A stretch of DNA of 64,000 bases from Vibrio sp. 99-8-1 (GTDB lineage Bacteria > Pseudomonadota > Gammaproteobacteria > Enterobacterales > Vibrionaceae). Under the pieces are notes generated by a model, which saw only the letters and a program-made list of their open reading frames with translations, was not told where the DNA came from and ran no database searches. The translations under genes were made by a program, and so were the position numbers. Below, in pieces: positions 42,997-51,714 of this stretch; position 1 is the first letter of the stretch, and each line of letters begins with the position of its first letter. The stretch covers positions 1 through 64,000 of the forward strand of contig NZ_VTXE01000027.1 of the NCBI RefSeq assembly GCF_013114595.1, in the 5' to 3' direction.

Positions 42997-43360
42997 TTGC
43001 TCTCTCTAGGTGCTAACAGCCACGCCAACAGCGTCTGATTGAAAAGAATCCAATAACAAACGTGATACAGCGCACAGTAAATCTCACATTTATTAAGCTA
43101 CTTATATCCAGAAAAGTATAAATTTCATTAATTTCCTGATGTGTACAATAAATAAGCAAACTAAAATATTCATAATAACTTATTGTTTAATATAAATTTA
43201 AAGTAAGTTTCATCATAGTTTATTATCTCAACGATAATAAGATTAAGATCACACTCCAAATTAATGGTTACAATTATCCAGTAAATGCCTCTCTAATGCA
43301 CTATTCTAATCTCCTTAGCTGAACGAAAATATCTACAGTGACATCAACAGGGATAAAACA
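42997..43360. promoter_or_regulatory. Divergent promoter region of the PTS block
   Basis: A 364-bp AT-rich region between the AraC gene and EIIABC. It contains an inverted repeat TTATTATC-TCAAC-GATAATAA (43220-43240), about 120 bp upstream of the EIIABC start. This is a candidate AraC or repressor site. The ribosome site AGGGA is present before ATG 43361. Confidence 0.5.
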
Positions 43361-45259
43361 ATGATTACTGAACTTATTAATAAAGATCTGATTCAGCTCA
43401 ACCTTACAGCCACCACAAAAGAAGACGTTTTTGAGGAGCTAATAGAGGTTCTATACCAACAACAGCGAATCAGCGATAAAACCCAATTTTTAAAAGACAT
43501 TCAATCGCGAGAAGAGCTAGGCAATACTGGTTTTGAAGAAGGCGTAGCACTTCCCCATGCCAAAAGCTCTGCGGTAATAAAACCCGCTGTAGTCATCGGT
43601 ATAAGTAAAACCGGTGTTGATTACGGTGCTGAAGATGGCAAGCCATCTCGTCTGTTCTTTATGATTGCCTCACCAGAAGGTGGGTCAGACCATCACATTG
43701 AAGTGCTGGCGGAACTCTCATCAAAATTAATTGAAGAGGGCTTCATTGAGCAATTCCTTAACGCCACATCTGAAGATGACGCACTGGAACTGCTACTAAA
43801 AAAAGTTGAACCACAACATGCCGCAGTCGCAGCTGATCAAGGCTTTATTATTGGCGTAACGGGTTGCCCAACCGGTGTTGCACACACCTATTTAGCCGCG
43901 GAAGCATTAGAAAAAGGCGCAGCTCAACTTGGTTACAAAATTAAAGTGGAGACTAACGGCTCCATCGGTGTGAAAAACTCTCCTAGCCAAGAAGAGATCG
44001 ATCAAGCTGATGCGATTATTGTCGCCAGTGACAAACAAGTTGATATGAATCGTTTTGCCGGCAAAAAGCTCATTGAAACCGGAGTTAAAGCACCAATTAA
44101 AGACGCTGAAGGGCTGATTAAAGAAGCATTGGACGCTCCTGTGTTTAAAGGCGATGGCAAAGCCAGCAACGCAAATTCAAACAAACCCTCTAATGCCCGA
44201 AACGACCTTTATCGCTATCTGATGAATGGTGTATCACATATGATCCCATTTGTTGTAACAGGGGGTCTATTAATCGCTCTCGCACTTGCTATTGGTGGCG
44301 AACCTACTGAAGCGGGTATGGCTATTCCAGCAGGTAGTCTGTGGAACAAAGTGCTCGATGTTGGTGTTGTTGCCTTTACACTAATGATACCTATTTTAGC
44401 GGGTTACATCGCTTACGCTATTGCCGATAGACCAGGATTAGCACCCGGCTTAATTGGTGGCTGGATAGCGAACAACGGCTCTTTTTATGGTGCTGAAGCA
44501 GGTACTGGATTTATCGGTGCCATTATTGCTGGTCTTCTAGTGGGTTACTTTGTTCGATGGTTAACAAGCATCAACTACCATAAGTTCATTCAGCCTCTTG
44601 TACCAATAATGATTGCGCCTATAGCCGGTTCATTATTTATCTCTACTCTATTTATATTCGTTATTGGTGCGCCAATTGCTAGCCTAATGGACAGCTTAAA
44701 CGCACTACTGACTAGCATGAGTACGGGTAACGTTGTTCTGCTTGGTATCGTATTAGGTGGTATGGCTGGATTTGATATGGGTGGGCCATTTAACAAAGTG
44801 GCTTTCCTATTCTCTGTAGGGATGATTGCTAGCGGTCAAACACAGTTTATGGGTGCAATGGCTTGTGCAATACCAGTAGCACCATTGGGCATGGGCTTAG
44901 CGACAGTATTAGGACGTAAACTAGACTTGTTTGAAGCGTCAGAAACAGAGGCAGGTAAAGCCGCTGGTGCGATGGGCTTAGTGGGTATCTCGGAGGGGGC
45001 AATTCCATTTGCCGCGCAAGATCCTATGTCTGTCATTCCAGCCAACGTACTTGGCTCTATGGTTGCAGCAGTGATGGCCTTCACCTTTGGTATCACCAAC
45101 AGTGTTGCTCATGGTGGTCCGGTAGTGGCATTACTTGGTGCGATGAACAAACCTCTACTCGCATTAGTCTGCATGGCAGCAGGGTCAGTAGTAACCGCAT
45201 TAGTCTGTATTACGCTGAAAAAAATGCGCCAAGGAAAAACCGCTAGCGCATTAGCTTAA
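43361..45259 (+). CDS. PTS fructose/mannose-type EIIABC
   Basis: A 632-aa sugar permease. EIIA (1-150) has active His66 in GVALPHAKS. EIIB (160-265) has active Cys169 in GVTGCPTGVAHTYLAAE. EIIC (about 285-625) spans the membrane with HMIPFVVTGGLLIALALAIG, GGMAGFDMGGPFNKVAFLF and EGAIPFAAQDP. It takes phosphate from HPr and phosphorylates sugar during import. The next gene is manA, so mannose is favoured over fructose (inference); fructose-type A-B-C order is normal for such mannose permeases. Full length. Confidence 0.93.
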   Translation: MITELINKDLIQLNLTATTKEDVFEELIEVLYQQQRISDKTQFLKDIQSREELGNTGFEEGVALPHAKSSAVIKPAVVIGISKTGVDYGAEDGKPSRLFFMIASPEGGSDHHIEVLAELSSKLIEEGFIEQFLNATSEDDALELLLKKVEPQHAAVAADQGFIIGVTGCPTGVAHTYLAAEALEKGAAQLGYKIKVETNGSIGVKNSPSQEEIDQADAIIVASDKQVDMNRFAGKKLIETGVKAPIKDAEGLIKEALDAPVFKGDGKASNANSNKPSNARNDLYRYLMNGVSHMIPFVVTGGLLIALALAIGGEPTEAGMAIPAGSLWNKVLDVGVVAFTLMIPILAGYIAYAIADRPGLAPGLIGGWIANNGSFYGAEAGTGFIGAIIAGLLVGYFVRWLTSINYHKFIQPLVPIMIAPIAGSLFISTLFIFVIGAPIASLMDSLNALLTSMSTGNVVLLGIVLGGMAGFDMGGPFNKVAFLFSVGMIASGQTQFMGAMACAIPVAPLGMGLATVLGRKLDLFEASETEAGKAAGAMGLVGISEGAIPFAAQDPMSVIPANVLGSMVAAVMAFTFGITNSVAHGGPVVALLGAMNKPLLALVCMAAGSVVTALVCITLKKMRQGKTASALA

Positions 45260-45292
45260 AATAGCTATCTTCCAAACCATTAGATACATCAA

Positions 45293-45318
45293 AAACTGTC
45301 CCTTTATTGGGACAGTTT
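45293..45318 (+). terminator. Terminator of the EIIABC gene
   Basis: AAACTGTCCC-TTTATT-GGGACAGTTT is a perfect 10-bp stem 34 bp past the stop. It separates EIIABC from manA, which then needs its own promoter or readthrough. Confidence 0.8.
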
Positions 45319-45448
45319 CATAAATACAAATAATGACGAACTCTTAATCCTCAACAAAATTGTATTAAACTTGTATCAAAGCTACATTTTAAAAACTAAA
45401 TCACGTAAACTATGCGGATTTTCTGTTGTAAGACTTTAAGGGATGTCC

Positions 45449-46639
45449 ATGAACCATCAATACTTTTTTCCAATGAAAAACGTTATCCAAGATTACGCTT
45501 GGGGAAGTAAAACGTCGATAAACACGCTTTTTGATATCGACAATCCAGAAAACAAACCACAAGCTGAAATCTGGATGGGGTCACATGCTAACGGTTGTTC
45601 AACCATTGTTGAAAATGGTGAAGCACAACCTCTTTCTGATTTTATTGCTTTAGATAAATCCGGTATTTTATCCATCGAGACCGATACTCAATTTGGTGAG
45701 CTTCCTTACTTATTTAAAGTGTTAGCGGCAGAAAAAGCCCTTTCCATTCAGGTTCATCCTAGCAAAGAGCAAGCAGAAGAAGGCTACCAAAGAGAACAAC
45801 AGCAAGGTATTGCCAAGGACGCAGCCAATCGCAATTACAAAGATCCTAACCACAAACCAGAACTGGTTTACGCCTTAACCAACTACGTTGCCATGAATGG
45901 ATTCCGCGAGTTTAGCGATATCGTCCAGCAATTTAGTCAGCTAGCGATTGATGGTATTGCTCCACTGGTTGAGGCTTTTGCCCAGTCAAATGATGAGCAA
46001 GGGCTACGTTCATTCTTTCGTGACATTCTCTCGCTAGAAGGGGATGTAAAAACAGAAGCAATTAATGATTTGCTCAGTTTTGCTAGTCAAAACCAGTCAA
46101 ACGAGTTATTTGCCTTAATTCTCGATCTTGCTGAACAGTACCCAGGCGATATTGGGTTATTCTGCCCTCTAATGCTCAATGTACTCACCCTAAAACCGGG
46201 ACAAGCGATGTATTTAGACGCGTGTACACCTCATGCCTACATTAAAGGAACAGGGTTAGAGATTATGGCAAACTCGGATAATGTATTACGCTCAGGACTG
46301 ACACCCAAATATATGGATGTAGATGAACTGGTAAAATGCACCGTATTCAAGACCAAACCGGCCGAACAACTGCTTAATCACCCTATTGAACAAGATGGTG
46401 GTCAGTTCTACTCCGTTCCCGTGGATGATTTTAAGTTCGCTATTTTCGAGAACATAGATGAGCACACGTTAACAACGCAGAGTGCTGAGATTTTAATGCC
46501 ATTAGATTCCGACCTGCTCCTTAGTCATCACAATGGCGAAACATTAACGCTGACCAAAGGCCAATCTGCCTTTATTCCTGCTTACACAGGAAAGTACCAG
46601 ATCAGCGCTAAAGGTCGTGTCGCGAGAGCGTATAATTAA
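45449..46639 (+). CDS. manA: Mannose-6-phosphate isomerase, class I
   Basis: A Zn-dependent phosphomannose isomerase converting mannose-6-P to fructose-6-P (396 aa from ATG 45449, with AAGGG about 7 nt away; the earlier ATG abuts the AAGGG). Seen are MKNVIQDYAWGSK, EIWMGSHANG, LFKVLAAEKALSIQVHPSKE (Gln and His metal ligands), YKDPNHKPELVYAL (Glu, His) and LDACTPHAYIKGTGLEIMAN (His). Close to E. coli ManA in length (391). It completes use of the mannose phosphate from the neighbouring PTS. Confidence 0.96.
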   Translation: MNHQYFFPMKNVIQDYAWGSKTSINTLFDIDNPENKPQAEIWMGSHANGCSTIVENGEAQPLSDFIALDKSGILSIETDTQFGELPYLFKVLAAEKALSIQVHPSKEQAEEGYQREQQQGIAKDAANRNYKDPNHKPELVYALTNYVAMNGFREFSDIVQQFSQLAIDGIAPLVEAFAQSNDEQGLRSFFRDILSLEGDVKTEAINDLLSFASQNQSNELFALILDLAEQYPGDIGLFCPLMLNVLTLKPGQAMYLDACTPHAYIKGTGLEIMANSDNVLRSGLTPKYMDVDELVKCTVFKTKPAEQLLNHPIEQDGGQFYSVPVDDFKFAIFENIDEHTLTTQSAEILMPLDSDLLLSHHNGETLTLTKGQSAFIPAYTGKYQISAKGRVARAYN

Positions 46640-46648
46640 CGACAAAAC

Positions 46649-46678
46649 AAAGGCTGTAATATTTCTATTACGGCCTTT
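46649..46678. terminator. Terminator of manA
   Basis: AAAGGCTGTAATA and TATTACGGCCTTT pair over 13 positions (one G-T wobble) with a TTTC loop. It lies just past the manA stop and also ends the convergent iolR region. Confidence 0.8.
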
Positions 46679-46719
46679 AACCCAAAACTAACCGCAATTA
46701 AAACCAAATAACAAAATCT

Positions 46720-47556
46720 CTATTCGTTACTATTTTGTCGACACATAAGGCTTACTGCCAATGTTTGCGCTAAGTACATAGATGAACTCAGCGATCGAAA
46801 TCCCATAACTTCCCCTTCCTGCACTTCGAAACAGACATCGATCATGCTGCCTTGAGCACTCATTTGGTTGTCAGTTATTGCTACTACAGGAACGTTTCCT
46901 TGATGTGCAAGCTCAATAATACTGGTCGTCTCTTCCGCATACGGACTAAAAGTTACGGTAATTAAAACGTCATCAGATGTAATTCTACGCGTCATGGGTT
47001 TAAGCATCCCACCAGTATCATCAAGCAGAACAACATCGTTATCAGATTTAAGCAAAGCGTACCAAAGGTAATAAGCCACAGGGTAAGCACGACGCAAACC
47101 GTGAAGATATATAGTCCCAGCGTTATTCATCAGTTCAACAGCACGTTCAATTTTTTGAGGAGATATTGAGACTTGGAGCTGCTCTATGGCTTCAACATTT
47201 ACATGACCATAATCCTGAAAGATTGCCTGAGTTGAATTTACAGGCAGATCATCATGTTTTTGTGCCTGTCGAACTCGCTCTCTATAATCCCTTGGTCTAT
47301 TTAGGTATTGATCACGAAACAGGACCTGCATTTGACTAAAGCCACTAAAGCCCATCGCATTTGCGAATCGGCTAAGTGTTGACAAGGGTACATTGGCTTT
47401 TTCTGCAATCGATGCCATTGTTTCAACCGCAACAAACATTGGCTGAGCCATCAAAAAATCAGCAACTTGCTGAAGTCGTCCACTCAGCGACGAATAACGT
47501 TTTACAATATGGTCACGTAATGTATCCAGATCACTGTGTGGAGAATGAGAAGTCAT
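46720..47556 (-). CDS. iolR: MurR/RpiR-family regulator, IolR-like
   Basis: 278 aa. The N-terminal RpiR HTH has YSSLSGRLQQVADFLMAQPM, VAVETMASIAEKANVPLSTL and SRFANAMGFSGFSQMQVLF. The C-terminal SIS sugar-phosphate-binding domain has GTIYLHGLRRAYPVAYYLWY, DDVLITVTFSPYAEET and VVAITDNQMSAQGSMIDVCF. RpiR-type IolR repressors in gamma-proteobacteria respond to an inositol catabolite and control iol genes. It sits at the end of the iol catabolic cluster. The palindromes at 54725 and 57289 are likely its operators. Symbol by context. Confidence 0.8.
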   Translation of the reverse strand: MTSHSPHSDLDTLRDHIVKRYSSLSGRLQQVADFLMAQPMFVAVETMASIAEKANVPLSTLSRFANAMGFSGFSQMQVLFRDQYLNRPRDYRERVRQAQKHDDLPVNSTQAIFQDYGHVNVEAIEQLQVSISPQKIERAVELMNNAGTIYLHGLRRAYPVAYYLWYALLKSDNDVVLLDDTGGMLKPMTRRITSDDVLITVTFSPYAEETTSIIELAHQGNVPVVAITDNQMSAQGSMIDVCFEVQEGEVMGFRSLSSSMYLAQTLAVSLMCRQNSNE

Positions 47557-47610
47557 TGTTTTTTATCCGTTGTAAAAAGTTATTGAATCAATGTTGAGTA
47601 AATAATTAAA

Positions 47611-47630
47611 GCCCAAGCGATGGCTCGGGC
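47611..47630 (-). terminator. Terminator after the iolJBC-side genes
   Basis: On the - strand GCCCGAGC-CATC-GCTTGGGC, with one mismatch, is followed by TTTAATTATTT, 8 bp past the iolJ stop. Confidence 0.6.
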
Positions 47631-47637
47631 CGTTATT

Positions 47638-48465
47638 TTACGATAATAATTCAAAATTACGAATTGCTTCTTCTCTTACATGAGGCATTGCTCGACGCAT
47701 AAAGTAGATTCTATCGAACTTAGATGGTTCATTGTTCATATGGTCGCGTAAATTATGCCCAAGTGCCTGACGCAGACAGGTACCAATGTTAAATTTTGCT
47801 ACTTTGCTTTGTTTAAGCTTTAACATATCTTCATTGTTAATTCCGCTAGTACCATGAATAACCAACGGTTTATTGACTTTAGCGGCTATTTTATCAAGCA
47901 AACCAAAATCAATTTTACAGGTAGGTGTTGTTAAGCGATGAACATTTCCAACAGAAATTGCAATACAATCAAGATCCGCTTGCAGAGAAAACTGCTCTGC
48001 CTGATCTGGGTCAGTATAAATTGACCTTATATGATCTCGACCTTCTTGATATGGAACCGAACCTATCTCACCTTCAATAGAAGCCCCGCATGCATGAGCA
48101 ACCTCCGCTACCTTTTTACTACGGCTGATGTTTTCTTGCATAGAAAGCTGCGAACCATCAAACATAACAGAACTAAAACCGGATTTTAACGCACGATAAA
48201 TAACGCTTTCTTCATAGGTGTGATCGAGATGCAGCACTACAGGAACAGAACTTCCAGTCGCGAGTTGTCTAAACATAGCAGCAGCGGTATCAACACCATA
48301 AAACTCAATAACATCTTTATTGCAAGCTAATATTACGGACTTTTGTTTCTCTTCTGCCGCATCAACAACCGCTCTGGCATCTTCATAACCAAAAACATTA
48401 AAACAAGGCACTGCATAATCGGATATGCTGGCCTGAGGCAAAACTTCATTTAATGTTACTAACAT
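47638..48465 (-). CDS. iolJ: 6-phospho-5-dehydro-2-deoxy-D-gluconate aldolase (IolJ-like)
   Basis: A class II fructose-bisphosphate aldolase-type enzyme (275 aa from ATG 48465; GGGG lies about 7 nt upstream). Zn and catalytic residues are in VVLHLDHTYE (Asp and His) and VHRLTTP, with further ligand-bearing IEGEIGSVPY, PLVIHGTSGI and KFNIGTCLRQA. In inositol catabolism it splits the product of IolC into DHAP and malonate semialdehyde. It lies 14 bp downstream of iolB in the operon. Confidence 0.9.
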   Translation of the reverse strand: MLVTLNEVLPQASISDYAVPCFNVFGYEDARAVVDAAEEKQKSVILACNKDVIEFYGVDTAAAMFRQLATGSSVPVVLHLDHTYEESVIYRALKSGFSSVMFDGSQLSMQENISRSKKVAEVAHACGASIEGEIGSVPYQEGRDHIRSIYTDPDQAEQFSLQADLDCIAISVGNVHRLTTPTCKIDFGLLDKIAAKVNKPLVIHGTSGINNEDMLKLKQSKVAKFNIGTCLRQALGHNLRDHMNNEPSKFDRIYFMRRAMPHVREEAIRNFELLS

Positions 48466-48478
48466 TCGAAGCCCCCCT

Positions 48479-49324
48479 TTACTTAAACTTAGCAATCATA
48501 TCTTTAATACCCGGAATAGTATTAACTTGATATTCATGGTGCGGATCAAAATGCTGAATCAATGATTTAGATGTTTCACCTACAATGATGGTGAAGTAAT
48601 ACATCTCATACCCCGGAGCAGCAACGCTAGGGTGGTAACCTTTATCAATAGCAATAACGCTACCCGTTCTAACATGGTATACCGGGCCGAAATCATCTTC
48701 ATGTTCGTAAAGAAACTGAGCTCCAAATCCTTGATCAGGATTGAAACGAAACTGGTACACTTCCTGATAATTAGTTTCCATTGGTGGACGTTCTTCATCA
48801 TGCTTATGGGGAGGAAAACCAGACCAACCTCCAGCCCCAACGGTAAACAACTCACTAACGAGTAAGCGTCCTCGTTTGTCGGCATTTGATTGCCCAAGAA
48901 CGTGCTTTATCTTCCGATGCGTTTTAGTTTCATCAGATCCATATTGAACCATATCAACGCTTTCCTGCGTAACTGAGAATGGTTCAAGCACCTCATCATA
49001 AACACCACCCGCAATCATAATATCAGCACTATTACTTTCGCAGGTAATCACAGCTTTCATTCCTACAGGTACATACACAGACTCTGGATGACCTTGCCAG
49101 ACACTGCTTCTCTTGCCTATGTTAACAAAGACTTTATCCGCAACTTTTATGCTGCATGTGCCCCCCGCCAATACAATGGCAGATTCGTACCCAGAGATAC
49201 AATGGGTGAAGCTCTCCCCTTGTTTTAATTTAACTTGGTTGAAGTAACATAAAGGTGTTACTTCATCATTGATACCGATAATTGGTTCGTTCCTATTATC
49301 AAATGGCGCTATATGCTTTCCCAT
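48479..49324 (-). CDS. iolB: 5-deoxy-glucuronate isomerase
   Basis: A cupin isomerase (281 aa from ATG 49324; an upstream ATG at 49330 and a TTG at 49342 are alternatives, and GGAG is best spaced for 49324). It turns 5-deoxy-D-glucuronate into 5-dehydro-2-deoxy-D-gluconate. Metal-binding stretches are KQGESFTHCISGYESAIVLA, GWSGFPPHKHDEERPPMETN (His, His, Glu) and YHPSVAAPGYEMYYFTIIVG (His). Family length about 270. Follows iolC in the - strand cluster after a 150-bp gap. Confidence 0.95.
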   Translation of the reverse strand: MGKHIAPFDNRNEPIIGINDEVTPLCYFNQVKLKQGESFTHCISGYESAIVLAGGTCSIKVADKVFVNIGKRSSVWQGHPESVYVPVGMKAVITCESNSADIMIAGGVYDEVLEPFSVTQESVDMVQYGSDETKTHRKIKHVLGQSNADKRGRLLVSELFTVGAGGWSGFPPHKHDEERPPMETNYQEVYQFRFNPDQGFGAQFLYEHEDDFGPVYHVRTGSVIAIDKGYHPSVAAPGYEMYYFTIIVGETSKSLIQHFDPHHEYQVNTIPGIKDMIAKFK

Positions 49325-49475
49325 ATCCATCTCCACTTCCAATCAATCATCAGAAGGTTACTGTCTAATAAATGTCTCTAATTAATTCCTAGCGCACAGT
49401 CCAAATCACCTGTATTAAAAGCTAAAAACTTGAATTTATTTCTATAAATTACCGTTCTTCCTGTAAGCGACATCT

Positions 49476-50462
49476 CTACTCTCTGTCATGAATGAACTTA
49501 AATAGCTCAGACTGAGATGGCATGGCTTCGGTACAACTGGTTCCACTTACATTAATAGCCGCAGCGGCAGTTCCATATTTCACACCATCTTCTAGGCTTC
49601 CACTGTTAACCAAATTCCATATAAGTGCGCCAGCAAAGGAGTCACCTGAACCAAAAGGTTTTTTTGCTTCAACAGGAAATATGCCTTGCTGAAACTTATA
49701 CCCGTCCTTGCAATATACCTTGCTGCCAAGCTCTCCCGCTTTTATCACTACCACCTGAGTATTCGCGGTTAAAAAACGCTCCGCTGTATTATCGTCGTCC
49801 GCATTATCTGGTGCAGAAACTGTTTCCATCATGTCAAACTCTTCACGATTACCAATGACAATATCGGACAGTTCAGCTGCGATACCATAATAAATAGATG
49901 CATCCACATCGGTACGCCAAGAGTACGGACGATAGTCCACATCTAATACAATTACAGTGTCATTGTTTCTTGCATACTGCATCGCCAATAGGGTTGCCTC
50001 ACGACTAGGGCTTTGCGATAAAGCAGTCCCCGTTATCACCAATATTTTTGCACTGGCAATATAACTTTGATCTATTTGTTCTGGTTTAAGGGTGAGATCA
50101 GAAGCGTTGTTTCGATAAATCAGCACGCCACAATCAGACGGCTTCATTTCTGTAAATGCGACAGATGTACATGAACCAGATGCGTCTTTCATCATGCCGG
50201 AAAGGTCAATATCTAGGCTTCGCATATAAGAACAGACATAGTCACCAAACATGTCATCAGCAACGCAGCCAATAAAACCGACTTTAGAACCTAGTTTGCT
50301 TATCGAAGCCGCTATATTTGCGGCTGAACCACCGACAAATTTGTTAAAGCCCGTGATGTCTGCTACATCGGTGTTTAGCTCGCGGGCGTAGAGATCAACA
50401 CCCGCGCGGCCTAAAACGATAGCATCAAGAGCGCGTTCTTCCTGAAATACTATTTTAGTCAT
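49476..50462 (-). CDS. iolC: 5-dehydro-2-deoxygluconokinase
   Basis: A PfkB-family sugar kinase (328 aa) phosphorylating 5-dehydro-2-deoxygluconate. It starts DAIVLGRAGVDLYARELNT, has FVGGSAANIAASISKLGSKV and the catalytic C-terminal GSGDSFAGALIW (Asp as base). It overlaps the stop of the oxidoreductase gene by 8 bp, so it is translationally coupled. It feeds the IolJ aldolase. Confidence 0.95.
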   Translation of the reverse strand: MTKIVFQEERALDAIVLGRAGVDLYARELNTDVADITGFNKFVGGSAANIAASISKLGSKVGFIGCVADDMFGDYVCSYMRSLDIDLSGMMKDASGSCTSVAFTEMKPSDCGVLIYRNNASDLTLKPEQIDQSYIASAKILVITGTALSQSPSREATLLAMQYARNNDTVIVLDVDYRPYSWRTDVDASIYYGIAAELSDIVIGNREEFDMMETVSAPDNADDDNTAERFLTANTQVVVIKAGELGSKVYCKDGYKFQQGIFPVEAKKPFGSGDSFAGALIWNLVNSGSLEDGVKYGTAAAAINVSGTSCTEAMPSQSELFKFIHDRE

Positions 50463-51633
50463 TAAATTTTACCCACTTTGCATCATCAGCAGCAGACTCA
50501 ACACATTTTTCACAAAGGCGTACACCTTCTATTCCTGCGTCGATATCTGGAAACCATGTTTTTGTAATCGTTTCTTGATCATCGTTATCTGCAGCTTTCA
50601 TAACGATCGCGTATCGGTGATACAAGTTTGCCCATGACTCGAAAAAACCTTCCGCATGGCCACCACCGATTCTGTTCGCAGCAATACCCTCAACTTCGTT
50701 GTACAGATAACTCATACCTCTATCTAATAATCGTGGGGGCTCACCCTGAATTTCGTAGCTAAGTTGATTTGGATGTTCATCCCACCACTCAACACTTGCT
50801 TTAGAACCAACAATACGAATTTTTTGTTGATGCACACCACCCGCGTTAACGGCACTTGCCCAAAGGGTGCCTACGGCACCATTTTCAAACTCCATCATTA
50901 CATGAGCGTTGTCTTCTAAAGGAGAACGAGATTTGATAAAGCTTTGGCGCATACAAGCTAACCGATCAACTTTTAGTCCTGTCATCATTTCACACAGATA
51001 ATAGGCATGAGTTCCAATGTCACCTAGTACATAAGTTGGACCAGAGACTTCTGGACTAACTCGCCATTTCAATCCCGGATCATTTTTTTCGTATTCTTCA
51101 TTATGGAATCCATGGGCAAATTGCATGTTAATAACGCGAATTTCACCTAAATCTCCACGTTTGATCATTTCACGAGCCTGATGAACCATTGGAAATCCGC
51201 TATAACCATACATAACCCCAATAATACGATTATTTTTCTGCGCGATTTCTTTTAGCTCTTCTGCTTGCGCAGAAGTAAACGTAATCGGCTTTTCGCAAAC
51301 AACGTGTAGCCCAGCATTAAGCGCGGCTTTGCATATTTCATAATGAGTGCTGTTTGGTGTAGCTACAGAGACAACCTGTATACCATCCTCTCGCTTCGAT
51401 TCTGCTTCGAACATCGTTTTGTAGTCGGAATAGCAGCGATCTTCTTCAATACCCAAATTAATACCAAAATCACGGCAACGTTGAGCATCGAGGTCAAATG
51501 CACCTGCAACTAGCTGAAATAAGCCATCCCTTTGAGCACCACTACGATGTGCATAACCAATTTGGCTACCACGACCACCGCCGACCATTGCCCAGCGATA
51601 AGCGTGATCAAATTTGCGTTCTTCATTAAACAT
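50455..51633 (-). CDS. Gfo/Idh/MocA-family inositol dehydrogenase-like oxidoreductase
   Basis: 392 aa. Rossmann N-terminus AMVGGGRGSQIGYAHRSG, QVVSVATPNSTHYEICKAAL and the hinge lysine motif HVVCEKPITF. The substrate domain has GDIGTHAYYLCEMMTGLKV and ends with SAADDAKWVK. It is longer than the typical IolG (about 335 aa) and nearer to scyllo-inositol dehydrogenase or IolX/IolW-like enzymes. It sits at the iolG position and is the only inositol dehydrogenase-like gene in the window, so it likely oxidises inositol or scyllo-inositol to inosose. Strong AGGAGG before ATG 51633. Confidence 0.83.
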   Translation of the reverse strand: MFNEERKFDHAYRWAMVGGGRGSQIGYAHRSGAQRDGLFQLVAGAFDLDAQRCRDFGINLGIEEDRCYSDYKTMFEAESKREDGIQVVSVATPNSTHYEICKAALNAGLHVVCEKPITFTSAQAEELKEIAQKNNRIIGVMYGYSGFPMVHQAREMIKRGDLGEIRVINMQFAHGFHNEEYEKNDPGLKWRVSPEVSGPTYVLGDIGTHAYYLCEMMTGLKVDRLACMRQSFIKSRSPLEDNAHVMMEFENGAVGTLWASAVNAGGVHQQKIRIVGSKASVEWWDEHPNQLSYEIQGEPPRLLDRGMSYLYNEVEGIAANRIGGGHAEGFFESWANLYHRYAIVMKAADNDDQETITKTWFPDIDAGIEGVRLCEKCVESAADDAKWVKFND

Positions 51634-51714
51634 GTTGTGCCTCCTAGAGTAGTGATGGCTTATCTACTCCATCACTACCAAATTTAATTAATTTCATAGA
51701 TGTATACGTGTTAA

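Noticed and set aside
48580..48897. 105-aa ORF in another frame inside iolB
   Set aside because: Same-strand out-of-frame shadow. The iolB frame carries the cupin metal ligands.
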